DNA of 64,000 nucleotides from Myxococcales bacterium (lineage in GTDB: Bacteria > Myxococcota_A > Polyangia > Palsa-1104): contig PNAM01000106.1 in NCBI GenBank assembly GCA_003170275.1, forward strand, positions 98,052-162,051, in the 5' to 3' direction. Of this stretch, positions 1-8,754 are shown piece by piece (within the stretch, counting starts at the first letter, position 1; every line of letters starts with the position of its first letter). The translations under genes were made by a program, and so were the position numbers. Below the pieces are notes generated by a model, which saw only the letters and a list, made by a program, of their open reading frames with translations, made no database searches and was not told the origin of the DNA.

Positions 1-544
1 AGGTGCCGAGCACCAGCGCGCCGGGCACCTCGTCGGTGCGCAGCAGGCGATCGCGCAGCGGCTCGTCGAGGTGGTTCACGTCGCGCAGCTCGCCGTGGTC
101 CTCGAGCGACAAGCCGATCGTGCGCGCCAGCTCGCGGGCCTTGAGCCGCGCCTTGCGGTAGTCCTGGTGCCCCTCGAGCCACACGTCGGCGCCCTGGCCC
201 TTGAGCTCGATCGGAAACGAGATGCGCGCGCCGGTGTGGCGGCCGCGCGTCTCGATGCCGTGGATCGAGACCCGATCGAACGACGAGAACGGGCGCGACT
301 CGTTCGACCAACGGGTCAGCACGCCCCAGTACGTGACGCAGCGCTTGCCCTCGAAGTCGAGCGTCACGCCCGAGCGCCCGAGCGCCAACATCACGCCGGC
401 CACGCTCATCCCCACCGTCACCCACGTGACGCCCACGGCGTGGTCGAAGCACATTCCCACACACACCGCGGTCATCGCCACGCCGATCAGCCGCTGCACC
501 GGGCTGACCCGGGAGAAATTCAGAGGCCGGCGCGCTTCAGCCAT
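1..544 (-). CDS. Membrane protein of unknown function, partial (runs off left edge)
   Basis: The frame is open from an ATG at 544 to the window edge, about 181 codons. It starts inside the last 25 bases of the upstream peptidase gene, so the two are probably co-transcribed. Residues about 18-55 are hydrophobic and could form a two-pass membrane hairpin. The rest (RCVTYWGVLTRW, RISFPIELKGQGADVWLEG) looks like a beta-rich PH-like cytoplasmic domain of the kind seen in small bacterial membrane proteins. I do not recognise the family. The reading frame has strong G/C in third positions, and the plus-strand frames here read as Arg/His-rich shadows. Confidence 0.6.
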   Translation of the reverse strand, partial: MAEARRPLNFSRVSPVQRLIGVAMTAVCVGMCFDHAVGVTWVTVGMSVAGVMLALGRSGVTLDFEGKRCVTYWGVLTRWSNESRPFSSFDRVSIHGIETRGRHTGARISFPIELKGQGADVWLEGHQDYRKARLKARELARTIGLSLEDHGELRDVNHLDEPLRDRLLRTDEVPGALVLGT

Positions 545-1392
545 TTACGCTCGAGCAGCCACTGCGCGACGCGGCCGAAGTCGCCGAAGCGCGTCATCTT
601 GCCGACCGCGCCCAGGAACACCATCGCCACCGGACGATCGGTCTGCATCTTGACCGCGATCGCCAGGCAGTAGAGCGCGAGATCGGTGTAGCCGGTCTTG
701 CCGGTGATCACCTCGTAGCGGCCGTTGCGCGCGATCACGTCGGTGTTGGTGTACTCGATGGTCCAGCCCGGCTTGCCGACCGGGTGCGCCACGTAGTGCG
801 CCTTCTGCGTGATCTCGGTGATGGTGGCGTTGCGCATGGCCGCTCGCAGCAGGTGCACCAGGTCGCGCGCGGTCGAGGTGTTGTTCGAGTTGAGGCCGAC
901 CGGATCCTCGAAGCGCGTGTTCTTGAGGCCGAGCTCGACCGCCTTGGCGTTCATCGCCGCGACCAGCTGCGGCGGATCGAGGCCGACCGCGCGACCGAGC
1001 GCCGGCACCGCGCGGTTGTCCGAGGCCATCAGCGCCGCGTGCAAGAGATCGCGGTTGGTGAACGCCAGCCCGACCGGCAGCCGCGAGCGCGCGCCGCCGG
1101 TGGCGATCAGGCGATCGCTCTCGGTCATGGTGGTCACGCCGTCGAAGTCGAGCTTGTGGTCGAGCACCACCAGCATGGCCATCAGCTTGGAGATCGACGC
1201 GATCGGCCGAACCTCGTCGGCGTTCTTCATCACCAGCTCTTCGTTGGAGGTCAGATCGACGACCGCCGCGGCCTGCGCCTGGATGTTGGGCAGCCCCTGC
1301 CTGGTATAGGTGGACACGCCGCGCGACTTGCGAGCGACGGCAGGCGAGGCGCAAAGCCCCAGGATCAACAGGGAAGAGCAGAGCCGCGTCAT
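520..1392 (-). CDS. D-alanyl-D-alanine carboxypeptidase/endopeptidase (PBP7-like, peptidase S11)
   Basis: A 290-residue penicillin-binding protein of the S11 family, which trims peptide cross-links or D-Ala termini of periplasmic peptidoglycan. All three active-site boxes are present and normally spaced: SxxK at S66-I-S-K69, SDN at 124-126 and KTG at 232-234. Residues 1-20 form a signal peptide ending near AVA. The length fits PbpG/DacA-type enzymes without the C-terminal membrane-anchor domain. The ATG at 1392 is preceded by an AGAGGT ribosome-binding site. It overlaps the next minus-strand gene, which suggests an operon. Whether it is an endopeptidase or a carboxypeptidase cannot be told from sequence. 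Confidence 0.9.
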   Translation of the reverse strand: MTRLCSSLLILGLCASPAVARKSRGVSTYTRQGLPNIQAQAAAVVDLTSNEELVMKNADEVRPIASISKLMAMLVVLDHKLDFDGVTTMTESDRLIATGGARSRLPVGLAFTNRDLLHAALMASDNRAVPALGRAVGLDPPQLVAAMNAKAVELGLKNTRFEDPVGLNSNNTSTARDLVHLLRAAMRNATITEITQKAHYVAHPVGKPGWTIEYTNTDVIARNGRYEVITGKTGYTDLALYCLAIAVKMQTDRPVAMVFLGAVGKMTRFGDFGRVAQWLLERKWLKRAGL

Positions 1393-1529
1393 CGTACCTC
1401 TAAGTATTGGTCAACTGCGGAGCCCAATCAAATTGTGCGATCTTCGTCACTGGAGAGGGGTTCTACCTCACTTGACCGCCAGCCCTGATTATCGCATTGT
1501 CTCGTTTTCTCGGGGGAAAGTCTGACGGC

Positions 1530-2885
1530 ATGGCCAAGATTTATCTGATCTCGCCCACTCATTACACTCCGGACGGGAACCTGGTGAAATCGGTTCACTA
1601 TTGGACCTCGGCCATCACCCTTCCATACCTGAAGGCGCTCACCCCGCGCGAGCACCAGGTCACCTTCACCGACGAGCTGATGCAGGACGTGGACGTCAAC
1701 ACCGACGCCGACATCGTCGGCTTGACCGCCATGGGGCCGCAGATCGCGCGCGCCTACGACCTGGCCGACTACTTTCGCGCCCGAGGCAAGAAGGTGGTGA
1801 TGGGCGGCTCGTGGGTGTCGCTCAACACCGACGAGGCGCTGCTGCACTGCGACGCGGTGGTCAAGGGCGAGGCGGAGTACGTCTGGAAGGACCTGCTCGA
1901 CGACTTCGGCGCCGGCCGCAACAAGCAGATCTACCACTCCGAGAAGTGGCACTCGATGGTCGGCATGCCGCGCTTCGACTACAGCTCGCTGCCGCTGTTC
2001 CGCTCGGACCTGTTCAAGAAGTCGGCCTTCTACCGCATGTACTTTCACTGGCCGGTGCTCGCCTCGCGCGGCTGCCCGCACCCCTGCGAGTACTGCTCGG
2101 TGCAGACCTACTACAACCGCTCGTTCCGCTCACGACCCGTCGAGGAAGTGATCGAGGACATGCAGGTGATCAAGTCGCTGGGCGGGCGGCGCGTGCTGAT
2201 CCTCGACGACAATCCGATCGGCAACATCAAGTACGCCAAGGAATTGTTCCGCGCGATGATCCCGCTCAAGATGGAGTGGGCGTCGCAGATGACCATCAAC
2301 ATCGCGCGCAACGACGAGCTGCTCGACCTGGCGGCCAAGTCGGGCTGCCGCTCGCTGTCGATCGGGCTCGAGTCGGTGACGCAGGCGAACCTCGAGAGCA
2401 TCGACAAGGGCTTCAACAAGGCGCCGCGCTTCGAGGAGGACCTGGCGAAGATTCGCGCCAAGGGCATCCAGGTGATCGCGCTGATGATGGTCGGGCTCGA
2501 CGGCGACGACACCACCTCGTTCGAGCGCACGCTCGATTTCCTGGTCAAGAACAAGCTGGCGTTCTTGAAGCTGTTCACGCCCTGCCCGTACCCGGGCACC
2601 AAGTACTACGACGACATGCAGAAGGCCGGGCGGATCCTCACCAAGGAGTGGAACAAGTACGACTACGGGTCGCCGCTCATCCAGCCGACCAACATGACCC
2701 CCGACCAGATGATGGAGGGGTTCAACAGCGTCTATAATAATTTCTATAGCTTGAAGAACATCTTCAAGCGCATGGCGCCGCCCCCCAAGGGGAATTACCT
2801 GGAGAGCGTGTTCTACTTCGTGGCCAACCTGAAGCTGAACCACTACATGCGCCACACCAAGAACGCCTGGGGGACGATTTCTTAA
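1530..2885 (+). CDS. B12-binding radical SAM protein
   Basis: A 451-residue enzyme with an N-terminal cobalamin-binding-like Rossmann domain (about residues 1-130, with DIVGLTAMGP and VVMGGSWVSL) and a radical SAM domain carrying the 4Fe-4S motif C182-x3-C186-x2-C189 in SRGCPHPCEYC. The tail resembles the DUF4070-type end found in lipid- and hopanoid-modifying family members. The reaction cannot be predicted. Such enzymes usually methylate or rearrange unactivated carbons. I chose the ATG at 1530 because a GGGGGAAAG ribosome-binding site lies 9 bases upstream. An in-frame TTG at 1497 would add 11 unlikely residues. A TTGACC-N17-CATTGT promoter may lie at about 1474-1502. Confidence 0.88.
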   Translation: MAKIYLISPTHYTPDGNLVKSVHYWTSAITLPYLKALTPREHQVTFTDELMQDVDVNTDADIVGLTAMGPQIARAYDLADYFRARGKKVVMGGSWVSLNTDEALLHCDAVVKGEAEYVWKDLLDDFGAGRNKQIYHSEKWHSMVGMPRFDYSSLPLFRSDLFKKSAFYRMYFHWPVLASRGCPHPCEYCSVQTYYNRSFRSRPVEEVIEDMQVIKSLGGRRVLILDDNPIGNIKYAKELFRAMIPLKMEWASQMTINIARNDELLDLAAKSGCRSLSIGLESVTQANLESIDKGFNKAPRFEEDLAKIRAKGIQVIALMMVGLDGDDTTSFERTLDFLVKNKLAFLKLFTPCPYPGTKYYDDMQKAGRILTKEWNKYDYGSPLIQPTNMTPDQMMEGFNSVYNNFYSLKNIFKRMAPPPKGNYLESVFYFVANLKLNHYMRHTKNAWGTIS

Positions 2886-2886
2886 G

Positions 2887-2913
2887 CAACTTTCCCGGAT
2901 CTCTGCCGATAAT
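2887..2913 (+). promoter_or_regulatory. Promoter-like motif GCAACTT-N12-GCCGATAAT, copy 1
   Basis: CAACTT at 2887-2892 and GATAAT at 2908-2913 are 15 bases apart. GCC directly precedes the -10-like box. Transcription would start near 2920, the A of the ATG of the tube-like gene, so its message would be leaderless. The same bipartite motif occurs at 46053, 50335 and 54641 on the integrated element. That it is a promoter is inferred. Confidence 0.5.
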
Positions 2914-2919
2914 ATCTAC

Positions 2920-3867
2920 ATGCCGATCACCTCGTCCGGGCAGGCCACGCGGACGCCCTATACCGGCGGGCGGTTCACCCTCGAGCTCGATGACAAGCAG
3001 CCGGTCGGGTTCGTCACCAGCATCGACGGCGGGCACTTCAAGGCCGACGGCGTGGGATCGACCAGCGGCGGGGACGGTCCGACCACGCGCTATCCGGGCA
3101 AGCCCAAGTACGACGACATCACGGTCACGGTGGGCATGGCCATGTCGCCGGCGTTCTGGCGCTGGGTGCAAGCTACGCTCGACAACAAGCCGGAGCGGCG
3201 CAACGGCGCGCTGGTCGGTTACGACTTCAACAACAAGGAGCGCACGCGGCGCACCTTCACGCGCGCGCTGATCTCCGAGATCGGCTTTCCGGCGCTCGAC
3301 GGCGCGTCGAAGAGCGCGGCGATCCTGACGGTCAAGATCTCGCCCGAGAAGCTCGAGTACAAGGACGGCGACGGCGCGACGCTGCGCTACGACCAGGCGC
3401 AGAACGAGGTGGCCAAGCAGAAGATGTGGCTCACCTCGAACTTCCGCTTCGCGCTCGATCGATTCTCGGGCGACACGTCGCTGCGCAACGCCAAGATCGA
3501 GGCGTTCACCGTCAAGCAGAACATCATCGCCAACCCGGTCGGCTCCGAGCGCGAGACGCGCAAGGAGGCGGGACGCGTCGAGCTGCCCACGCTGCAGGTG
3601 ACCTTCCCCGAGTCGCAGATGGGCAAGTGGATGCAGTGGTTCGACGAGACGGTGGTGCAGGGCGTGCCCAAGAACACCACCGGGCACCTCACCTACTACG
3701 CCTCGGACAACGAGCAGACCGAGCTCATGCGGCTCGACTTCGACGGCGTCGGGCTGACCTCGCTCGACGTCGAGAAGTACGAAGCGGCCAAGGAGAGCAT
3801 CGCCAAGGTGAAGGCGACGCTTTACTTCGAAGGGCTCAAGCTCAACGCTGGGAAGGGCAACGCGTAG
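2920..3867 (+). CDS. Tail-tube-like (T4 gp19 family) protein with two tandem tube domains
   Basis: A 315-residue protein. Residues about 16-147 have the gp19/Hcp-like pattern of contractile injection systems and phage tubes: FTLELD..GFVTSIDGG, then KYDDITVTVGM, WRWVQ, a positively charged RRNGALV strand and a final ILTVKISPEKLEY strand. Residues about 148-312 repeat the layout (FALDRFSGD..RNAKIEAFTVKQ, LPTLQVTF, WMQWFDE, GHLTYYASD, VKATLYFEGLKL). I read this as an internal duplication, about twice the usual 140-200 residues. The gene stands alone, with no sheath, baseplate or ATPase genes beside it. It could be a tube-like protein adapted to an envelope role, or a scattered part of an injection system. 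Confidence 0.7.
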   Translation: MPITSSGQATRTPYTGGRFTLELDDKQPVGFVTSIDGGHFKADGVGSTSGGDGPTTRYPGKPKYDDITVTVGMAMSPAFWRWVQATLDNKPERRNGALVGYDFNNKERTRRTFTRALISEIGFPALDGASKSAAILTVKISPEKLEYKDGDGATLRYDQAQNEVAKQKMWLTSNFRFALDRFSGDTSLRNAKIEAFTVKQNIIANPVGSERETRKEAGRVELPTLQVTFPESQMGKWMQWFDETVVQGVPKNTTGHLTYYASDNEQTELMRLDFDGVGLTSLDVEKYEAAKESIAKVKATLYFEGLKLNAGKGNA

Positions 3868-3876
3868 CGCAGGCGG

Positions 3877-4077
3877 CTAGCGGCGGATCGCGCGCGTCAG
3901 CTCGTCGGTGACGCTGGCGTCGAGGAGGTCCGTCCCGCCGGAGCGCAGCGCGTGCCCGGCCTGCTGAAGGATGGTCGCGATCGCTTCCGTTCTGGTGGCG
4001 ATCGTCACCTGCGCCGGCGACGTCACGGGCGCGGGCGGGGCGATCATCAGGAACGCGTTCAGCAGGATCGTGTGCAT
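3877..4077 (-). CDS. Small protein of unknown function
   Basis: A 66-codon frame beginning MHTILLNAFLMIAPP and ending DELTRAIRR. It has a hydrophobic N-terminus (a weak signal peptide or membrane anchor) and an amphipathic, Ala-rich C-terminal half. It ends 9 bases from the end of the convergent tube-like gene and starts 30 bases beyond the large hairpin downstream of the UPF0262 gene. No family is recognised. The support is composition and position only. Confidence 0.4.
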   Translation of the reverse strand: MHTILLNAFLMIAPPAPVTSPAQVTIATRTEAIATILQQAGHALRSGGTDLLDASVTDELTRAIRR

Positions 4078-4106
4078 CGTCGGTAGGGTAGCAGCCGCTC
4101 CGGAGA

Positions 4107-4190
4107 TAACAAGCGGACTTAACTTTTTAACTTTCGTGTCCGGATTTCGGATCCTGCGCAAACAAGTTAAAAAGTTAAGTCCGCTTGTTA
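4107..4190. terminator. Perfect 27-base inverted repeat, probable strong terminator
   Basis: The arms at 4107-4133 and 4164-4190 are exact reverse complements, separated by a 30-base loop. The right arm contains the TAA stop of the UPF0262 gene, so its transcript would fold immediately after translation ends. The arm includes AACTTTTTAACTT, A/T-rich against the high-GC surroundings. It could serve as a terminator in either direction. The perfect arms also fit a small repeat element. Confidence 0.6.
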
Positions 4191-4700
4191 GTAGACGACG
4201 CGGTGGGGGGCGGCGGCTAGCTTGGTGGTGTCGTGGAAGATGGTCACCAGCAGGGTGAACATGCGGCGCGCGGTGGCGTGATCGGGGCGCAGGGTGGTCA
4301 GGTGGCTCACGATCAGCTCGCCGGCTTCGTCGTGGGTGAGGCGCTTGGCGATGTCGAGCGCTTCGAGGCGCGGCGAGTTCGAGCCGACGCCCAGCTTGGA
4401 CATCTCGCGGATGGTCTGCATGTAGTCCTCGATCAGCGGCTCGATCTGGGCGAGCGGGAGCTCGTGCGAGGCGAGCGGGCCGTCGGCGGTTTGCAGATCG
4501 AAGACCACCCGGCCGGGTACCACGCGCAGCGTCCCGGTGACCACGGCCGCGGGTTTCCCGTCGCTGACCTCGAAGGCGCCTTCCTGGATGATCTCGTTGA
4601 TCGCCAGGCGCCACTCGTGCCGGCGCTCGGCCGATCCGGCGCTCCAGATGGCTTCGTCGATGCGCAGGTCTTCCAGGTTGGCGGAAGCCATCTCGCGCAT
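4188..4700 (-). CDS. UPF0262 family protein
   Basis: A 170-residue protein (167 if the second ATG at 4691 is used) that follows the UPF0262 family pattern: EWRLAINEIIQEGAFE near the start, GRVVFDLQ in the middle, then PRLEALDIAKRLTHDEAGEL and PDHATARRMFTLL near the end. The family is conserved in Proteobacteria and its function is unknown. It is divergent from citrate synthase, with 63 bases between. On the minus strand a TAGTCTAAT -10-like sequence sits just upstream of the first ATG. The stop codon lies inside the 27-base hairpin. Confidence 0.82.
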   Translation of the reverse strand: MREMASANLEDLRIDEAIWSAGSAERRHEWRLAINEIIQEGAFEVSDGKPAAVVTGTLRVVPGRVVFDLQTADGPLASHELPLAQIEPLIEDYMQTIREMSKLGVGSNSPRLEALDIAKRLTHDEAGELIVSHLTTLRPDHATARRMFTLLVTIFHDTTKLAAAPHRVVY

Positions 4701-4763
4701 TAGACTAGCACTTTTCAGGCGCCTTCCCGGCTGGTATAGAGTGCGGGACTTCAGGAGCAACGG

Positions 4764-6070
<1,307 letters not shown>

Positions 6071-6074
<4 letters not shown>

Positions 6075-7171
6075 AACGGAAGGACCTGATCGGGCGCTTC
6101 GCGAGTCGGTTGGGCGGAGCGTTCGACGGGGCGGTGCTGTCGGCGCTGAGCTCGCGGTTTGCGAGCAGGCGGAAGCCGGAGCGTGCGCCGCGTGCGCCGG
6201 AGTCAGTCGATCGCCGTGCGCTGCTCGCGGAGGCGATCGCGTTCTACCAGCAGCCGGAGATCTTGTCGGGCGAGCGCTTCCTTCAGCGGCCTGCCCAGCA
6301 GGCGCGCGTCCACACCGAGCGGCGCGGCGCGCTCGAGGCGGGCGGCGAGATCGTCGATCTCAAGTGGGAGAGCGGCTTCGTCCCGAGCTGGCCGGTGGTG
6401 CGCGACGACTACCTGGCGTTCGAGCCGAACCGCCACGCGTACGCGCGCGTGCTGCGCCACGCCCCCTCGGTGACCGCGCGCGGCACGATCATCTGCCTGC
6501 ACGGGTATCGCGGCGGCGCGTTCTTCATCGAGGAGCGCGCGTTTCCCACGCGCTGGCTGTATTCGCTCGGGCTCGACGTGGTGCTGTTCCAGCTCCCGTT
6601 CCACGGGCTGCGCGGCGGTGCGAACGCGCCGGTGTGGCCGTCGGTGAACGTGACGCGCACCAACGAGGGCTTCGCGCAGGCGGTGTACGATCTGCGCACG
6701 CTGACGGGCTGGATCGCCGGGCACAAGGGCGAGCATCCGCTGGTGATGTGCGGCATGAGCCTGGGCGGCTACACCACCGCGCTGTACGCCACCTGCGAGC
6801 CGCTCGCGTTGGCCGCGCCGATGATCCCGGTGGCGTCGTTCCCCGACCTGTTGTGGGGCCACGGCAAGGGCCGGCCCGAGCGTGCGCGCGCGGAGAAGGA
6901 GGGCATCACCGTCGAGATGCTGCAGCTCGCGATGGCCTGCCACACGCCGCTGTTGCGCGCGCCGCTCACTCCGCCCGAGCGCGTGCTGGTGATGAGCGCC
7001 GCCGGCGATCGCATCGCGCCGCCCGAGCACGCCGAGCGCCTCGCGCGCCACTTTCAGTGCGAAGAGCTGCGCTTCTCCGGCGGCCACATCCTCCAGCTCG
7101 GCCGCGGCTCCGCCTTCCGCGCCCTCGGCAAACGCCTGGGAACCCTCGGCCTGCTCGACAAGCGGGCCTAA
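6071..7171 (+). CDS. Alpha/beta hydrolase
   Basis: A 366-residue cytoplasmic alpha/beta-hydrolase-fold protein with no signal peptide. Visible elements are the oxyanion-region HGYRGGAF, the nucleophile elbow GMSLGGY (Ser), the acid loop MSAAGDRIAPPEH (Asp) and the catalytic His in SGGHILQLGRG. Homologues are annotated only generally as hydrolases or esterases, so the substrate is unknown. The GTG start overlaps the citrate synthase stop (GTGA). Coupling to gltA hints at a metabolic housekeeping role, for example thioester or ester turnover, but this is inference. Its 3' end overlaps the convergent lipoprotein gene by 4 bases. Confidence 0.85.
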
Positions 7172-7788
7172 GAGCAGAAGCCGAGGGTGCAGTGGGGGGC
7201 GGCGGCGAGGCAATCGGTGTCGTCGAAGCAGATGCGCTCGCAGGTGCTGCCGTCGTACCAGCAGCGGGTGGATGGATCGGTGGGCGTGCACTGGGTGTCG
7301 GATTGGCAGCCGCTGCCGTTGACGGTGCCGCAGAGTCCGCTGGCATCGGGCTTTTGAATGGGCAGGATGGTCGAGACGTTGCTGCCCGGCGCGCCGTCGC
7401 GCACCTCGAGCATGCCCGGCTGGGGGCGGGCCGTCTCGCTGAGGAAGACCGTGCGCTGCACGGTTGTGGGCGGAGGCTGGCAGGTCGGCATGCTGCAGGC
7501 TTGCGCGGTGACGGTGTAGCGATTGTTGGCGCTGTCGAAGGTGATCAGCGCCGGACGAACCGGCCGGCAGGCATCGAGCGTGATCTGAAAGGTGACGCGC
7601 ACCAGATCGCTCGGGCACAGGTTGAGGTCATCGCCGCGCAGCCAGTCGAGCGGGACCGCCTCGAGCGTGCAACTCCCCGCATCGGGCTGCAGCGCGCCGC
7701 CGTCCGGGTTGCCGCCAGTCTCGGGAAGCAGCGGCGTCCGGCAGCCGCCGAGCAACGCGATTAGCATCAGGGCGAGCGGGAGGCGCAT
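7168..7788 (-). CDS. Lipoprotein of unknown function
   Basis: A 206-residue predicted lipoprotein with a signal peptide and lipobox LLGGC (Cys at about 16), followed by a Gly/Asp-rich linker. The C-terminal 80 residues are rich in cysteine (CGTVNGSGC, TRCWYDGSTCERIC, CTLGFC), as in secreted Cys-rich proteins of myxobacteria, where they form disulfides. It is the last gene of the minus-strand operon that begins at 16.7 kb, 24 bases after its neighbour. No enzymatic motif is seen. Confidence 0.7.
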   Translation of the reverse strand: MRLPLALMLIALLGGCRTPLLPETGGNPDGGALQPDAGSCTLEAVPLDWLRGDDLNLCPSDLVRVTFQITLDACRPVRPALITFDSANNRYTVTAQACSMPTCQPPPTTVQRTVFLSETARPQPGMLEVRDGAPGSNVSTILPIQKPDASGLCGTVNGSGCQSDTQCTPTDPSTRCWYDGSTCERICFDDTDCLAAAPHCTLGFCS

Positions 7789-7812
7789 CCGGGCATTGTG
7801 CGCCAGACGCGC

Positions 7813-8313
7813 TCACTTTGGGTGGTACAGGCTCTTGACGCTGACGCGCGCGAGGTCCTGGTTCTTGCCGGCCCACTTGAGCCGCGCGCGGACGATGAAG
7901 TCGCCGGTGGCGGGCGTCAGCTGGAGCTTGAGATCGCTGAGCATCTGGATGCGGAAGAACAGCGGGGTCTCGAGCGGCGGGTCGCTGTCGGGCGTGGTCT
8001 CGGGCGAGCGATCGTGCTCGGCGATGTAGGCCCAGTCGAACACGCGCTCGCCCTCCATCGCCGGCGAGCTCACCACCACCTGAACGTCGCGCGGATCGCC
8101 CTTGGGGAGCTTGTGGAAGGTGACCGTGCAGTCGAGCCGCGCGCTCGGGCCGGGCGAATCCAGGTCGCTGTAGAGCGAGGCCTCGAGCGTGGCGTTCTGC
8201 GCGCCGAGAAAACCGTATTTGTAGGCCAGCCAGCCGCCGTAGCCCAGCCCGCCGATTACGCCGAGCCACACCACCAGGCGCAAGAACCCGCCACGCTCCG
8301 GATCGTAGGCCAT
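7813..8313 (-). CDS. Single-pass membrane protein of unknown function
   Basis: A 166-residue protein with a short cytoplasmic start (MAYDPERGG), one transmembrane helix at about residues 10-30, and a beta-rich periplasmic domain (VQVVVSSPAM, FDWAYIAEH, LQLTPATGDFIVRARLKW). It lies 19 bases downstream of the VOC gene and 24 bases upstream of the lipoprotein gene, so it is in the operon. The domain resembles an immunoglobulin-like fold in layout, but I recognise no named family. Confidence 0.65.
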   Translation of the reverse strand: MAYDPERGGFLRLVVWLGVIGGLGYGGWLAYKYGFLGAQNATLEASLYSDLDSPGPSARLDCTVTFHKLPKGDPRDVQVVVSSPAMEGERVFDWAYIAEHDRSPETTPDSDPPLETPLFFRIQMLSDLKLQLTPATGDFIVRARLKWAGKNQDLARVSVKSLYHPK

Positions 8314-8332
8314 CTCCCCCCCTTCCGGCCGA

Positions 8333-8743
8333 TCAGGCCGGTTTGGCGCAATTGATCATCCAGGGTATGCCGAATCGGTCCACCAGCATGCCGAAACGCG
8401 CCGCCCAGAAGGTTTCCTGCAGCGGCATTTGCACCGCGCCCTTCTCTGCCAGCGCGTTGAAGATGCGCTCCGCCTCTGCCGCGTCGTCCAGGCTGAGCAG
8501 CACGGAGAAGCCCTGCGGCCTCCGATAGTGCTCCGGCGGCGCATCGGCGCCCGACAAGACCTGGTAGCCGAGCGTGAGCGTGGCGTGGAGGATCTTGTTG
8601 CCCCAGCCGGGCGGCGCCTGCGCGGCCATGGGCGAGCCGGCATAGGTCATCATCGCGACGATCTTGCCGCCCAGGCACTGCTCGTAGCGCTGGAAGGCCG
8701 CTTCGCATTGGCCGTCGAACGACAGATGAGAGCCCAGTTGCAT
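8333..8743 (-). CDS. VOC-family (PhnB-like) protein
   Basis: A 136-residue protein of the vicinal-oxygen-chelate superfamily, similar to the group annotated PhnB or 3-demethylubiquinone-9 3-methyltransferase-like. The pattern HLSFDGQCEAAFQRYEQCLGG at the start and FWAARFGMLVDRFGIPWMINC at the end is characteristic. Many such proteins lack a known reaction, and the methyltransferase name is not well founded. ATG at 8743, with AGGAG just upstream on the minus strand. It lies 11 bases after the preceding membrane protein gene. Confidence 0.8.
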   Translation of the reverse strand: MQLGSHLSFDGQCEAAFQRYEQCLGGKIVAMMTYAGSPMAAQAPPGWGNKILHATLTLGYQVLSGADAPPEHYRRPQGFSVLLSLDDAAEAERIFNALAEKGAVQMPLQETFWAARFGMLVDRFGIPWMINCAKPA

Positions 8744-8754
8744 CCTGCGCTCCT

